Shown here piece by piece: positions 5,265 through 11,496 of a stretch of DNA of 11,496 nucleotides; position 1 is the first letter of the stretch, and every line of letters starts with the position of its first letter. The stretch spans positions 1 through 11,496 of the forward strand of contig JADFGI010000062.1 in NCBI GenBank assembly GCA_022567815.1, given 5' to 3'. The notes beneath the pieces were generated by a model. The model was not told where the DNA came from, searched no databases, and saw only the letters and a list, made by a program, of their open reading frames with translations. The position numbers were made by a program, and so were the translations under genes. This DNA is from Nitrospinota bacterium. GTDB taxonomy: Bacteria > Nitrospinota > Nitrospinia > Nitrospinales > VA-1.

Positions 5265-7682
5265 GTGGCGGAATCGGTTGAACTCATAAATATAGACGAT
5301 GAAATGCAGAGTGCGTATATGGATTACGCCATGAGTGTCATCATCGGCCGGGCTCTGCCGGATGTTCGTGATGGATTGAAACCGGTTCATCGCCGCGTGT
5401 TGTTTGCCATGCACGAGGTGGGAAACGTTTGGAACCGGCCTTATAAAAAATCCGCCCGTATTGTCGGAGATGTGCTGGGTAAATATCACCCGCATGGAGA
5501 TACGGCGGTATACGACACCATCGTGCGTCTGGCGCAGGATTTCTCCCAAAGGTATCCCATTGTCGATGGTCAAGGAAATTTCGGCTCCATCGACGGAGAT
5601 TCAGCCGCCGCCATGCGTTATACCGAAATCCGCATGGCCCAAATAACCCAGGAGCTTCTTGGCGATCTGGACAAAGATACGGTCCGTTTCGATCCAAATT
5701 ACGACGACTCCCTGAAAGAACCCTCTGTCCTGCCAGCCAGTTTCCCGCAACTACTGGTGAACGGGTCTTCAGGAATTGCCGTAGGAATGGCCACCAACAT
5801 TCCGCCTCACAACCTTGGTGAAATCATCGACGCCACCATTCACCTCATTGCAAACCCGGATTGCTCTATCAACGATCTCATCGGGATTGTTCCCGGACCG
5901 GACTTTCCTACCCGCGGCTTGATTTATGGCACTGCGGGAATCCGCTCCGCCTACCGGACCGGAAGAGGGCTGATTAAAGTCCGTGGCCGGGCGGTGGTCG
6001 AGGAAATGGAGAAAGGGGACCGGGAACGTATTGTAATCAATGAACTTCCCTACCAGGTCAACAAAGCAAAACTGGTGGAAAAAATTGCGGAACTGGTTCG
6101 CGACAAACGTCTGGAAGGCATTTCCGATTTGCGTGATGAATCGGACCGGGATGGAATCCGTGTGGTTTTGGAGCTGAAACGGGGAACCGTTGCCCAGATT
6201 GTTTTGAACACTCTTTATAAAAACACGCAGTTGCAGGAAACCTTCGGCATTATTATGCTTGCCCTGGTCAACCAACAGCCCAAGGTGCTAAACCTTAAAG
6301 AAATTCTGTGGAACTTCATCACCTTCCGCAAAGAAGTGGTCACCCGCCGCACCCAGTTCGATTTAAAAAAAGCACGGGAAAGAGAGCATATTTTTGAGGG
6401 ATTGAAAATAGCCATCGACAATCTGGATGAAATGGTCCTGGTGATCCGTCAGTCGGAAAATCCCTCAGTTGCCAGGGATAGTTTGATGGACCGCTTTGGT
6501 CTTTCGGAAATCCAGGCCAAGGCTATTCTGGACATGCGCCTGCAACGGTTGACCGGGCTGGAGCGGCAAAAAATCGTCGATGAACTGGCGGCCATCAGGG
6601 AAGAGATAAAAGAACTTGAAAATATTCTCGCGCACGAAGAGGTGAAACTGGGAATCATCCAAGATGAGATGATCCAGATAAAGGATAAGTACGGAGATGA
6701 CCGTCGTACGGAAATCATGGAATCGGATGATTATGATATCGATATCGAAGACATGATCGCCGATGAAGATATCGTGGTTGTGTATTCACGCGGTGGCTAT
6801 ATCAAGCGCCAAAGCACCGACAATTACAGCGCCCAGCGTCGCGGCGGCAAAGGCATTAAGGGAATGGACCTCAGGGAGGAAGATGTGGTCGAAAAACTGT
6901 TCATCGCGTCGACCTTGAGTTCCTTGCTGATATTCACCAGTATTGGCAAAGTTCACCAGTTAAAGGTGTACCGAATTCCCGAAGTCAGCCGAATCGCCAA
7001 AGGCAAATCCGTGGTAAACCTGCTACATTTGCAAGCGGAAGAAAAAATTACCAGTATTCTTTCCGTTCGGGAATTTAGTGAAGATAAATTCGTTGTCGTG
7101 GTGACGGCAAATGGAGTGGTAAAAAAATCCTCCTTGATGGCCTACAGCAAACCCCGGCAAGGCGGTATCATCGGTTTGACATTGGATGAAGGCGACCGGG
7201 TGATCGCGGCGGAACTGTGTGAAGAAGACAAGGAAATTTTGCTGGCCACGCACAAGGGATATTCCATCCGCTTCAAGGCAAGCGATGCCCGCGCTATCGG
7301 CAGGACAGGCCGTGGGGTGCGCGGAATTAAACTGCGCGAGGGCGACCGGGTCGTCGGCGCGGAAATCGTAGAACCCGGTCACATGCTTCTCACCGTCACC
7401 GACAGAGGTTATGGGAAACGCACCCGGCTGGAAGAATACTCTATTCAGAGACGCGGCGGCTATGGAGTCATGACCATCCGCTGTAACGAAAAAACCGGGT
7501 CGGTGATCGCCATTCATCAAGTGACCGATAATGAAGAGCTTTTGCTCATCACCGCCAGCGGCAACATTGTCCGGCTTAAAGTCAGCGAAGTTTCAGTGAT
7601 CGGGCGCAACACCCAGGGCGTCCGCCTGGTCGTGGTGGCAAAAGACAACCGGGTGGTCAGCGTGGAAAAGCTGGTCGAATGA
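5265..7682 (+). CDS. gyrA: DNA gyrase subunit A
   Basis: This is the DNA cleavage-religation and wrapping subunit of gyrase, 805 residues. It begins at GTG 5265 with AAGGA 6 bases upstream. The winged-helix domain has DGLKPVHRRVLFAM (37-50), LGKYHPHGDTAVYDTIVR (71-88) and the catalytic tyrosine Tyr119 in AAMRYTEIR. Position 80, equivalent to E. coli Ser83 in the quinolone-resistance region, is Thr, and Asp84 matches Asp87. The coiled-coil and gate region includes LSEIQAKAILDMRLQRL. After an acidic linker (about 485-503, ESDDYDIDIEDM) the C-terminal beta-pinwheel begins, with the canonical GyrA box QRRGGKG at 524-530. This box distinguishes GyrA from ParC. A related QRRGGYG occurs near the end of the pinwheel. 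The protein ends at KLVE without the acidic tail of E. coli GyrA. It works with the GyrB encoded 199 bp upstream. Confidence 0.98.
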   Translation: MAESVELINIDDEMQSAYMDYAMSVIIGRALPDVRDGLKPVHRRVLFAMHEVGNVWNRPYKKSARIVGDVLGKYHPHGDTAVYDTIVRLAQDFSQRYPIVDGQGNFGSIDGDSAAAMRYTEIRMAQITQELLGDLDKDTVRFDPNYDDSLKEPSVLPASFPQLLVNGSSGIAVGMATNIPPHNLGEIIDATIHLIANPDCSINDLIGIVPGPDFPTRGLIYGTAGIRSAYRTGRGLIKVRGRAVVEEMEKGDRERIVINELPYQVNKAKLVEKIAELVRDKRLEGISDLRDESDRDGIRVVLELKRGTVAQIVLNTLYKNTQLQETFGIIMLALVNQQPKVLNLKEILWNFITFRKEVVTRRTQFDLKKAREREHIFEGLKIAIDNLDEMVLVIRQSENPSVARDSLMDRFGLSEIQAKAILDMRLQRLTGLERQKIVDELAAIREEIKELENILAHEEVKLGIIQDEMIQIKDKYGDDRRTEIMESDDYDIDIEDMIADEDIVVVYSRGGYIKRQSTDNYSAQRRGGKGIKGMDLREEDVVEKLFIASTLSSLLIFTSIGKVHQLKVYRIPEVSRIAKGKSVVNLLHLQAEEKITSILSVREFSEDKFVVVVTANGVVKKSSLMAYSKPRQGGIIGLTLDEGDRVIAAELCEEDKEILLATHKGYSIRFKASDARAIGRTGRGVRGIKLREGDRVVGAEIVEPGHMLLTVTDRGYGKRTRLEEYSIQRRGGYGVMTIRCNEKTGSVIAIHQVTDNEELLLITASGNIVRLKVSEVSVIGRNTQGVRLVVVAKDNRVVSVEKLVE

Positions 7683-7687
7683 TTCCG

Positions 7688-7777
7688 TTGATTCCCACCA
7701 GTGGGTTTTATACCCCGCCCCGCAACGCGGGGAGGAGATGCGGGGCAGACGTTCGCTTCTCTCACGAGCCCCAGAGA
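7688..7777 (+). repeat. Dispersed intergenic repeat, copy B1
   Basis: TTGATTCCCACCAG (7688-7701) and CCCCGCAACG (7718-7727) recur contiguously on the minus strand at 11441-11464. Here they are split by 16 bases (7702-7717) that can themselves pair (GGGT/ACCC). Further along, CTCACGAGCCCCAGAGA (7761-7777) matches the minus strand of 11395-11411 at 15 of 17 bases, in the same relative order. This shows a shared composite element. Confidence 0.7.
7694..7732 (+). terminator. Candidate gyrA terminator hairpins
   Basis: CCCA-CCAG-TGGG (7694-7705) is followed by TTTTAT. Right after it comes CCCCGC-AAC-GCGGGG (7718-7732), a 6-bp GC stem without a U tract. The first has terminator-like order but a short stem. 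Both are also part of the dispersed repeat, so termination is inferred. Confidence 0.35.
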
Positions 7778-7801
7778 GAATCTTGGATAGCGGGGAAAAC
7801 T

Positions 7802-7834
7802 GTTGCCAATCGGGTCCAGCATTACGCTGGCAAC
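7802..7834. repeat. Overlapping alternative inverted repeats
   Basis: GTTGCCA (7802-7808) pairs with TGGCAAC (7828-7834). CCAGC (7816-7820) pairs with GCTGG (7826-7830). The two right arms share TGG at 7828-7830, so the stems are mutually exclusive in part. No function can be assigned. Confidence 0.5.
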
Positions 7835-7896
7835 TGCATTAAATGAAAACCTTTGTCGGGTGCTCTGTCCGCTTGCGGCAGGTCGTTGAATAAAGA

Positions 7897-8790
7897 ATGA
7901 CAGAAACAATCGGGAACACGGCCTGTGAAACCCGCCAAACGGCCAACACCTCTCGCCTTTATTCAAGAACTCCAGGTTTTTTAAATTCAACCTCCGTTGC
8001 ATATTTTATTGCCTGCCTTTGTTTCTTTTGTCTACTTTCCGCTTGTGGCGAAAATGCATCTGAATCGCTGATTAATAAAGCCCAGGATGAATGGGTCAAA
8101 GGCCGCAACCACAGCGCCATGGAACTGTTCAAGGAGGTCCTGAAAAAAAACCCTTCCGGACCCCTGGCGGAGGAAGCGCTTTTTCGTCTGGGGGAAATTT
8201 CTCACTTCAGCCTGGGGAGCAGCGCCCAGTCCATAATGTATTTTCAGGAACTTTTGCAACTGAACAAAAAGGGGGCCTTTGCCCATGATGCGCAGAATTA
8301 TGTTGCCGAAATCGTGGAATTTACCTTCAAGGATTATGAACAGGCGATCATTGAATACCAGAAGCTGATCGATCGTTTTGATAAAGAAGATGAAAAGGGC
8401 GATCATCAATACCGTATCGCATCGGTTTATTTCAAAATGCACAACAATGAGCAGGCCCTGGCCGAGTGGGAAATTTTGCTGGAAGATTACCCCAAATCCA
8501 GTTGGGCGGAAGAATCCCATTTCAAAGTGGTGGAAATCTTATACACTTTGCAGAGATGTTCCGAAGCCCGTCAGTATTTTGATGATTTCCTCGAAAAATA
8601 TCCTGCCAGCAAGTTCAAGAATGAAGTGGAATTTATCATGGCTTCCTGCCTGGAGGAAGGGGGCAAACTGCAAGAGGCTTACAATCGGTTCAAACTCCTG
8701 GAAAAGGGTTATCCCTATCCCGCAATTCTCAAAACAAAAATGGACGGACTTGAAAAAAGAATGAAGAAAAGGAAAAATAAGAAAAAGTAA
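7897..8790 (+). CDS. TPR-repeat lipoprotein (BamD/YbgF-like architecture)
   Basis: This 297-residue protein has a hydrophobic stretch at about 33-48 ending in the lipobox LLSAC, giving lipidated Cys50 and a mature part of about 248 residues. The rest is a solenoid of roughly six tetratricopeptide-type helix pairs (about 58-86, 91-125, 130-160, 168-199, 204-236, 242-272), with typical phrases such as AMELFKEVLKKNP, AIIEYQKLIDRF and ALAEWEILLEDYPKS. It ends in a very basic tail (KKRKNKKK). Size and layout resemble BamD and other outer-membrane TPR lipoproteins, which scaffold envelope complexes, but nothing identifies a specific partner. The 30-residue N-terminal extension before the signal hydrophobic core is long and the start has no good Shine-Dalgarno. 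No other ATG, GTG or TTG lies between it and the lipobox, so the true start may be an unusual codon. The stop overlaps the serS start by one base. Confidence 0.85.
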   Translation: MTETIGNTACETRQTANTSRLYSRTPGFLNSTSVAYFIACLCFFCLLSACGENASESLINKAQDEWVKGRNHSAMELFKEVLKKNPSGPLAEEALFRLGEISHFSLGSSAQSIMYFQELLQLNKKGAFAHDAQNYVAEIVEFTFKDYEQAIIEYQKLIDRFDKEDEKGDHQYRIASVYFKMHNNEQALAEWEILLEDYPKSSWAEESHFKVVEILYTLQRCSEARQYFDDFLEKYPASKFKNEVEFIMASCLEEGGKLQEAYNRFKLLEKGYPYPAILKTKMDGLEKRMKKRKNKKK

Positions 8791-10076
8791 TGCTGGATAT
8801 CAAGAATATCAGAGAGAACCTGGAGGAAGTGAAAACCCGTTTGGACCGCCGGGGAAAGGGAACGTCGCAGGCGTTGGAGGAGCTTCTGCGACAGGAGGAG
8901 GAGAGGCGGCGCAGTCTGGGCGAGGTGGAGGCGCTTAAATCCACTAAAAAGAAAATCTCCCAGGAAGTGGGAAAACTCAAGCAGGCAGGCAACGACGCGG
9001 CGGGGAAAATGGCGGAAGTAAAGGCCCTCAACGCCGATATCAAGGATCTCGATGAAAACATCCGCAATTGTGAAAACAAAATATCGGAAATCATTCTCGG
9101 TATTCCCAACCTTCCGGACGATTCCATCCCGGATGGAGATGACGAGTCGGCCAACCAGTTGGTGCGCGAGTGGGGGGTGAAACCCGAATTTCCTTTCACT
9201 CCCAAGACCCATCTGGAACTGGGGGAAAACCTGGATTTGCTGGATTTTAAACGCGCCGCAAAGATTTCCGGATCGCGTTTCGTTGTTTTTAAAGGGGCGG
9301 GCGCTCAGTTATTGCGTGCCCTTATTAATTTTATGATCGATGTGCAAACGCGGGAAAACGGATATCAGGAGCTTTATCCCCCCTTTCTGGTCAACCGGGA
9401 CAGTATGATAGGAACCGGTCAGCTGCCCAAATTTGAAGAAGATATTTTTAAGCTTCGGGACGACCCGTTGTATCTAATTCCTACGGCGGAAGTTCCATTG
9501 ACCAATTTTCACCGCGACGAAGTGCTCAAGGAAGAATCGTTGCCCATCCGCTATACTGCTTATACGCCGTGTTTTCGGCGCGAGGCCGGATCCTATGGTA
9601 AAGACACCGTGGGCCTTATCCGCCAGCACCAGTTCGACAAAGTGGAAATGGTCAAATTCGTCCACCCGGAGGAGTCCCCGACGGAACTGGAATCACTGGT
9701 GGGAAACGCGGAATCCATATTAAAAAAATTGAACCTGCACTACCGGGTGGTGGTTTTATGCGTCGGCGACCTGGGATTTTCGGCGGCGAAAACTTATGAC
9801 CTTGAAGTCTGGATACCCAGTCAAAACACCTACCGGGAAATTTCATCCTGTAGTAACTTTACCGACTATCAGGCGCGGCGGGCAAAAATCCGTTTCAAAA
9901 AAGAGGGCGGCAAACCGGCGTTTGTCCATACCTTGAACGGGTCCGGTCTGGCGGCGGGACGGCTCTTTGTCGCGATTCTGGAAAATTTCCAGCAGGAGGA
10001 TGGAACCATTTCCATCCCCGAAGTTCTGCAACCCTATATGCACGGCAGGAAGATGATTGACCGGGAGCAGGGATGA
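8790..10076 (+). CDS. serS: Seryl-tRNA synthetase
   Basis: This cytoplasmic class II synthetase activates serine and charges tRNA-Ser (and tRNA-Sec where present). Residues about 1-105 form the charged long-helix coiled coil that reads the long variable arm of tRNA-Ser. The catalytic core shows ELYPPFLV, PTAEVPL (231-237), motif 2 CFRREAGSYGKDT (261-273) with LIRQHQFDKVE, YREISSCSNFTDYQARR (348-364) and motif 3 NGSGLAAGR (383-391, Arg391), ending PEVLQPYM. The length of 428 residues is normal. Ala-Ala-Gly-Arg-Leu-Phe replaces the common AVGRTLV in motif 3, a mild variation. The ATG overlaps the upstream TAA in TAATG, so translation is probably coupled to the TPR lipoprotein gene. Two of its substrate tRNA genes lie directly downstream. 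Confidence 0.98.
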   Translation: MLDIKNIRENLEEVKTRLDRRGKGTSQALEELLRQEEERRRSLGEVEALKSTKKKISQEVGKLKQAGNDAAGKMAEVKALNADIKDLDENIRNCENKISEIILGIPNLPDDSIPDGDDESANQLVREWGVKPEFPFTPKTHLELGENLDLLDFKRAAKISGSRFVVFKGAGAQLLRALINFMIDVQTRENGYQELYPPFLVNRDSMIGTGQLPKFEEDIFKLRDDPLYLIPTAEVPLTNFHRDEVLKEESLPIRYTAYTPCFRREAGSYGKDTVGLIRQHQFDKVEMVKFVHPEESPTELESLVGNAESILKKLNLHYRVVVLCVGDLGFSAAKTYDLEVWIPSQNTYREISSCSNFTDYQARRAKIRFKKEGGKPAFVHTLNGSGLAAGRLFVAILENFQQEDGTISIPEVLQPYMHGRKMIDREQG

Positions 10077-10136
10077 CCCCCTGGAGAAAGTGGGCCGTGT
10101 ATTCGATCCGTTCACCGGGAAATTTGGGGAAAAGGT

Positions 10137-10194
10137 TTGCGCCGAAACAAGGAAATATTTCCCCACGTGAGCAATTTCCCCCTCGCGGGGCGAG
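10137..10194 (+). repeat. Palindromic intergenic repeat, copy A1
   Basis: Bases 10137-10189 are a perfect 53-bp reverse complement of 10568-10620 (copy A2). The similarity continues about 5 bases more with a one-base indel. Internal palindromes include GGAAATATTTCC (10151-10162) and CACGTG (10164-10169). The stretch just beyond, CGCCCTCTGCGGAGGAG (10195-10211), matches 11418-11434 at 15 of 17 bases, so the element probably extends to about 10211. Confidence 0.92.
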
Positions 10195-10222
10195 CGCCCT
10201 CTGCGGAGGAGAAACAGCTTGC

Positions 10223-10252
10223 TTGACATTTAAAGTGAACTGGATGAATATT
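10223..10252 (+). promoter_or_regulatory. Candidate promoter for tRNA-Ser(UGA)
   Basis: A perfect TTGACA -35 (10223-10228) is followed after 18 bp by AATATT (10247-10252, 4 of 6 consensus). This places the transcription start a few bases before the tRNA. Repeat A1 lies immediately upstream. Confidence 0.55.
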
Positions 10253-10265
10253 AGAACATTCTGAG

Positions 10266-10351
10266 GGAGGGATGGCCGAGTGGTTTAAGGCGGCGGTCTT
10301 GAAAACCGTTGAGCGAAAGTTCCGTGGGTTCGAATCCTACTCCCTCCGCCA
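10266..10351 (+). tRNA. tRNA-Ser, anticodon UGA, CCA encoded
   Basis: The acceptor stem GGAGGGA pairs with TCCCTCC (10341-10347), followed by discriminator G and an encoded CCA (10349-10351). The D-arm is GCCGAGTGGTTTAAGGC. The anticodon loop is CTTGAAA with anticodon TGA, reading UCA/UCG-type serine codons. A long class II variable arm and GTGGG-TTCGAAT-CCTAC T-arm confirm tRNA-Ser. At 86 bases it is a full-length gene, charged by the adjacent SerS. Confidence 0.96.
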
Positions 10352-10405
10352 TAAACTACTAATAAGTCATTATCTATCAATAGCTTATAGCGTTTATAAA
10401 AATTC

Positions 10406-10454
10406 AACCCGGATGGTGTCTCTTTTGGATTGAGATCTCCGGGTTATTTGTTTT
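10406..10454 (+). terminator. Rho-independent terminator-like hairpin between the tRNA-Ser genes
   Basis: AACCCGGA (10406-10413) pairs perfectly with TCCGGGTT (10438-10445), and an inner TCTC (10419-10422) pairs with GAGA (10432-10435). It is followed by the T-rich ATTTGTTTT. It probably ends the first tRNA-Ser transcript, which implies a separate promoter or read-through for the second. Confidence 0.7.
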
Positions 10455-10469
10455 AATTGTTTATTTCGT

Positions 10470-10561
<92 letters not shown>

Positions 10562-10620
10562 CTCGCTCCCGCGAGGGGGAAATTGCTCACGTGGGGAAAT
10601 ATTTCCTTGTTTCGGCGCAA
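10562..10620 (-). repeat. Palindromic intergenic repeat, copy A2
   Basis: This is the inverted partner of A1, identical over 53 bp (10568-10620), and it begins directly after the tRNA-Ser(GCU) CCA. Its first 30 bases (10562-10591) are also identical, in the same orientation, to 11344-11373 (copy A3). It may form a hairpin that ends the tRNA transcript, but no U tract follows. Confidence 0.92.
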
Positions 10621-10682
10621 TATTTATCGCCGGACAATCATCATTTTGATTTGGAAGCGGAGGATGGATTCCACGCCAAAAC

Positions 10683-11321
10683 ATGTTTAGCGAGAAGATC
10701 ATGTTGAAATCATTTATTGACTCACAAAACGTTGTTCGTTTCCTTGGCTTATTTTTGATCCTGCTATGGGTATCAGTTTCAGGTTGTAGCGAGAAATCCG
10801 ATAAAGAGACGGCATCCACCCAGGCTCCGACAATAAACCTGGCGGAAGGTTCCGGCAGTCAAGCCGAAGCGCCTAAAAAAGCGGTTCAGGTTGTGGAGGG
10901 GGCCGGCGGTGAGGTGGGAGTGCATCCGGATGTCCAACAAGCGGAAAAGCTCCAACGCGAGGTCAACATTCCTGAAAGTGTTGAAGGAAAATGGAAAGCG
11001 GTCAAGATCCTTGTCAGGAATAAAACCGATGAGTTGAAAAGTGAAATCAAGACAGTGCCTATCGGGTCGAGCTTCCAAATTGGGGATACTGGAATAAAAG
11101 TGACCGTTGGTCCCTTTTTCCCCAATTTTGTCATGGACCAGGGAACCTATACTTCAATGAACAATCAGGTGATCAATCCGGCGGTGCAATTGGTGGTTGA
11201 AGAAAACGGAAAAGTTTTATACAAGGGATGGACCTTTGCCAAGTACCCGGAAATGTATGCTTTTGAACACGATATCTTTGCCCTGGAACTGAAGGACTAC
11301 ATTCCCGCGGATGTATCCTGA
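10683..11321 (+). CDS. DUF2155-like lipoprotein
   Basis: This 212-residue secreted protein has a hydrophobic core at about 19-31 and the lipobox VSGC, giving lipidated Cys35. A low-complexity Ala/Gly/Glu linker (about 40-95) precedes a compact C-terminal domain at 103-207. That domain contains TVGPFFPNF (141-149), NPAVQLVV (165-172) and GWTFAKYPEMYAFEHDIFAL (182-201). The last motif strongly resembles the GWMFASSPALNALEHPVYDVWL signature of DUF2155, whose function is unknown. It probably sits in the periplasm anchored to a membrane. The start could be ATG 10683 or ATG 10701; neither has an ideal ribosome binding site, GGAGG at 10659-10663 being too far upstream. A MDSTPKHV mini-frame (10664-10690) overlaps the start. 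Confidence 0.85.
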   Translation: MFSEKIMLKSFIDSQNVVRFLGLFLILLWVSVSGCSEKSDKETASTQAPTINLAEGSGSQAEAPKKAVQVVEGAGGEVGVHPDVQQAEKLQREVNIPESVEGKWKAVKILVRNKTDELKSEIKTVPIGSSFQIGDTGIKVTVGPFFPNFVMDQGTYTSMNNQVINPAVQLVVEENGKVLYKGWTFAKYPEMYAFEHDIFALELKDYIPADVS

Positions 11322-11343
11322 TGACAAAGCGGCCAGCGCGACG

Positions 11344-11373
11344 CTCGCTCCCGCGAGGGGGAAATTGCTCACG
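11344..11373 (-). repeat. Palindromic intergenic repeat, partial copy A3
   Basis: This 30-bp stretch is identical to the first 30 bases of A2 (10562-10591), and the match stops after CTCACG. It lies 22 bp after the DUF2155-like gene and shows the element exists in truncated forms. Confidence 0.9.
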
Positions 11374-11394
11374 CCAGACAATGGATTTTAGGGT

Positions 11395-11464
11395 TCTCCG
11401 GGACTCGTGAGCAAGCACGCCCTTCGCGGAGGAGTCACCACGTTGCGGGGCTGGTGGGAATCAA
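11395..11464 (-). repeat. Composite dispersed repeat, diverged A and B modules
   Basis: On the minus strand, 11441-11464 reads TTGATTCCCACCAG followed directly by CCCCGCAACG, the same modules as after gyrA (7688-7727) but without the 16-base interruption. Next, 11418-11434 matches the flank of A1 (10195-10211) at 15 of 17 bases, and 11395-11411 matches 7761-7777 at 15 of 17. It therefore links the post-gyrA and tRNA-flanking repeats into one family. It ends 10 bp before the next tRNA. Confidence 0.7.
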
Positions 11465-11474
11465 GACGAATTAT

Positions 11475-11496
11475 GCGCCTATAGCTCAGCTGGATA
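11475..11496 (+). tRNA. Partial tRNA, probably tRNA-Arg (runs off the window)
   Basis: GCGCCTA would be the 5' acceptor strand, followed by T8, A9 and the D-arm start GCTCAGCTGGATA. This is a textbook tRNA 5' end. The GCGCC acceptor with AGCTCAGCTGGATA is most like bacterial tRNA-Arg, but the anticodon is outside the window. Confidence 0.75.

Larger units (their letters stand above)
7683..7896. other. Repeat-rich spacer after gyrA
   Basis: This 214-bp spacer has no credible gene. It holds two stacked hairpins just after gyrA, a diverged copy of a repeat also seen near 11395-11464, and an overlapping pair of inverted repeats at 7802-7834. No convincing promoter for the downstream lipoprotein gene was recognised. 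Confidence 0.5.
10077..10265. other. serS-tRNA spacer with repeat A1 and tRNA promoter
   Basis: This 189-bp spacer holds the palindromic repeat copy A1 and a promoter for the tRNA. A 63-codon frame overlapping the serS stop (10073-10264) consists largely of translated repeat and is not called as a gene. Confidence 0.5.

Noticed and set aside
7517..8002. 161-codon minus-strand frame spanning the gyrA end and spacer
   Set aside because: It overlaps gyrA and the repeat-rich spacer, and its translation shows no domain or ribosome binding site.
8715..9212. Long minus-strand frames opposite the serS coiled-coil region
   Set aside because: They are shadows of the serS coding frame with no recognisable motifs.
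10073..10264. 63-codon frame overlapping the serS stop in ATGA
   Set aside because: Most of it is translated palindromic repeat and promoter sequence; the overlap with serS is probably coincidental.

Overview
The window is a chromosomal replication-initiation and topoisomerase locus, followed by a seryl-tRNA synthetase/tRNA-Ser neighbourhood. The organism looks Gram-negative and diderm. It has a long GyrB with the extra C-terminal insert typical of proteobacterial-type GyrB, two secreted lipoproteins with clear lipoboxes, and a DUF2155-type protein. The overall flavour suggests a deltaproteobacterial or Nitrospinota-like lineage, but this rests on general resemblance only and is low confidence.

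Left end (1-864): the 3'-truncated minus-strand gene at 1-355 encodes a phage-endolysin-type M15 peptidase. It runs off the window and diverges from dnaA. The gap between the two genes is AT-rich and replication-origin-like. It holds a perfect 14-bp inverted repeat, three direct AGGTAAGG octamers, a TTGACA -35 element and two near-identical palindromes exactly 32 bp apart that look like a paired repressor operator on the dnaA promoter.

Core (865-7682): dnaA, gyrB and gyrA all lie on the plus strand, with no dnaN or recF between dnaA and gyrB. A 226-bp AT-rich gap with one good DnaA-box match separates dnaA from gyrB. A 199-bp GC-rich gap packed with hairpins separates gyrB from gyrA, and the last hairpin abuts the gyrA ribosome binding site. 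Together these genes supply origin melting (DnaA) and negative supercoiling (GyrA2B2).

Right part (7683-11496): a repeat-rich spacer is followed by a TPR lipoprotein gene that overlaps serS by one base. Then come two tRNA-Ser genes (UGA and GCU anticodons), a DUF2155-like lipoprotein gene, and the first 22 bases of another tRNA (probably Arg). SerS would charge the two neighbouring tRNA-Ser species.

The most unusual feature here is a family of palindromic intergenic repeats. Two copies form a perfect 53-bp inverted repeat bracketing the tRNA-Ser pair. A third partial copy, plus diverged pieces also found after gyrA, lies just upstream of the last tRNA. No CRISPR array, transposase or complete mobile element is visible.
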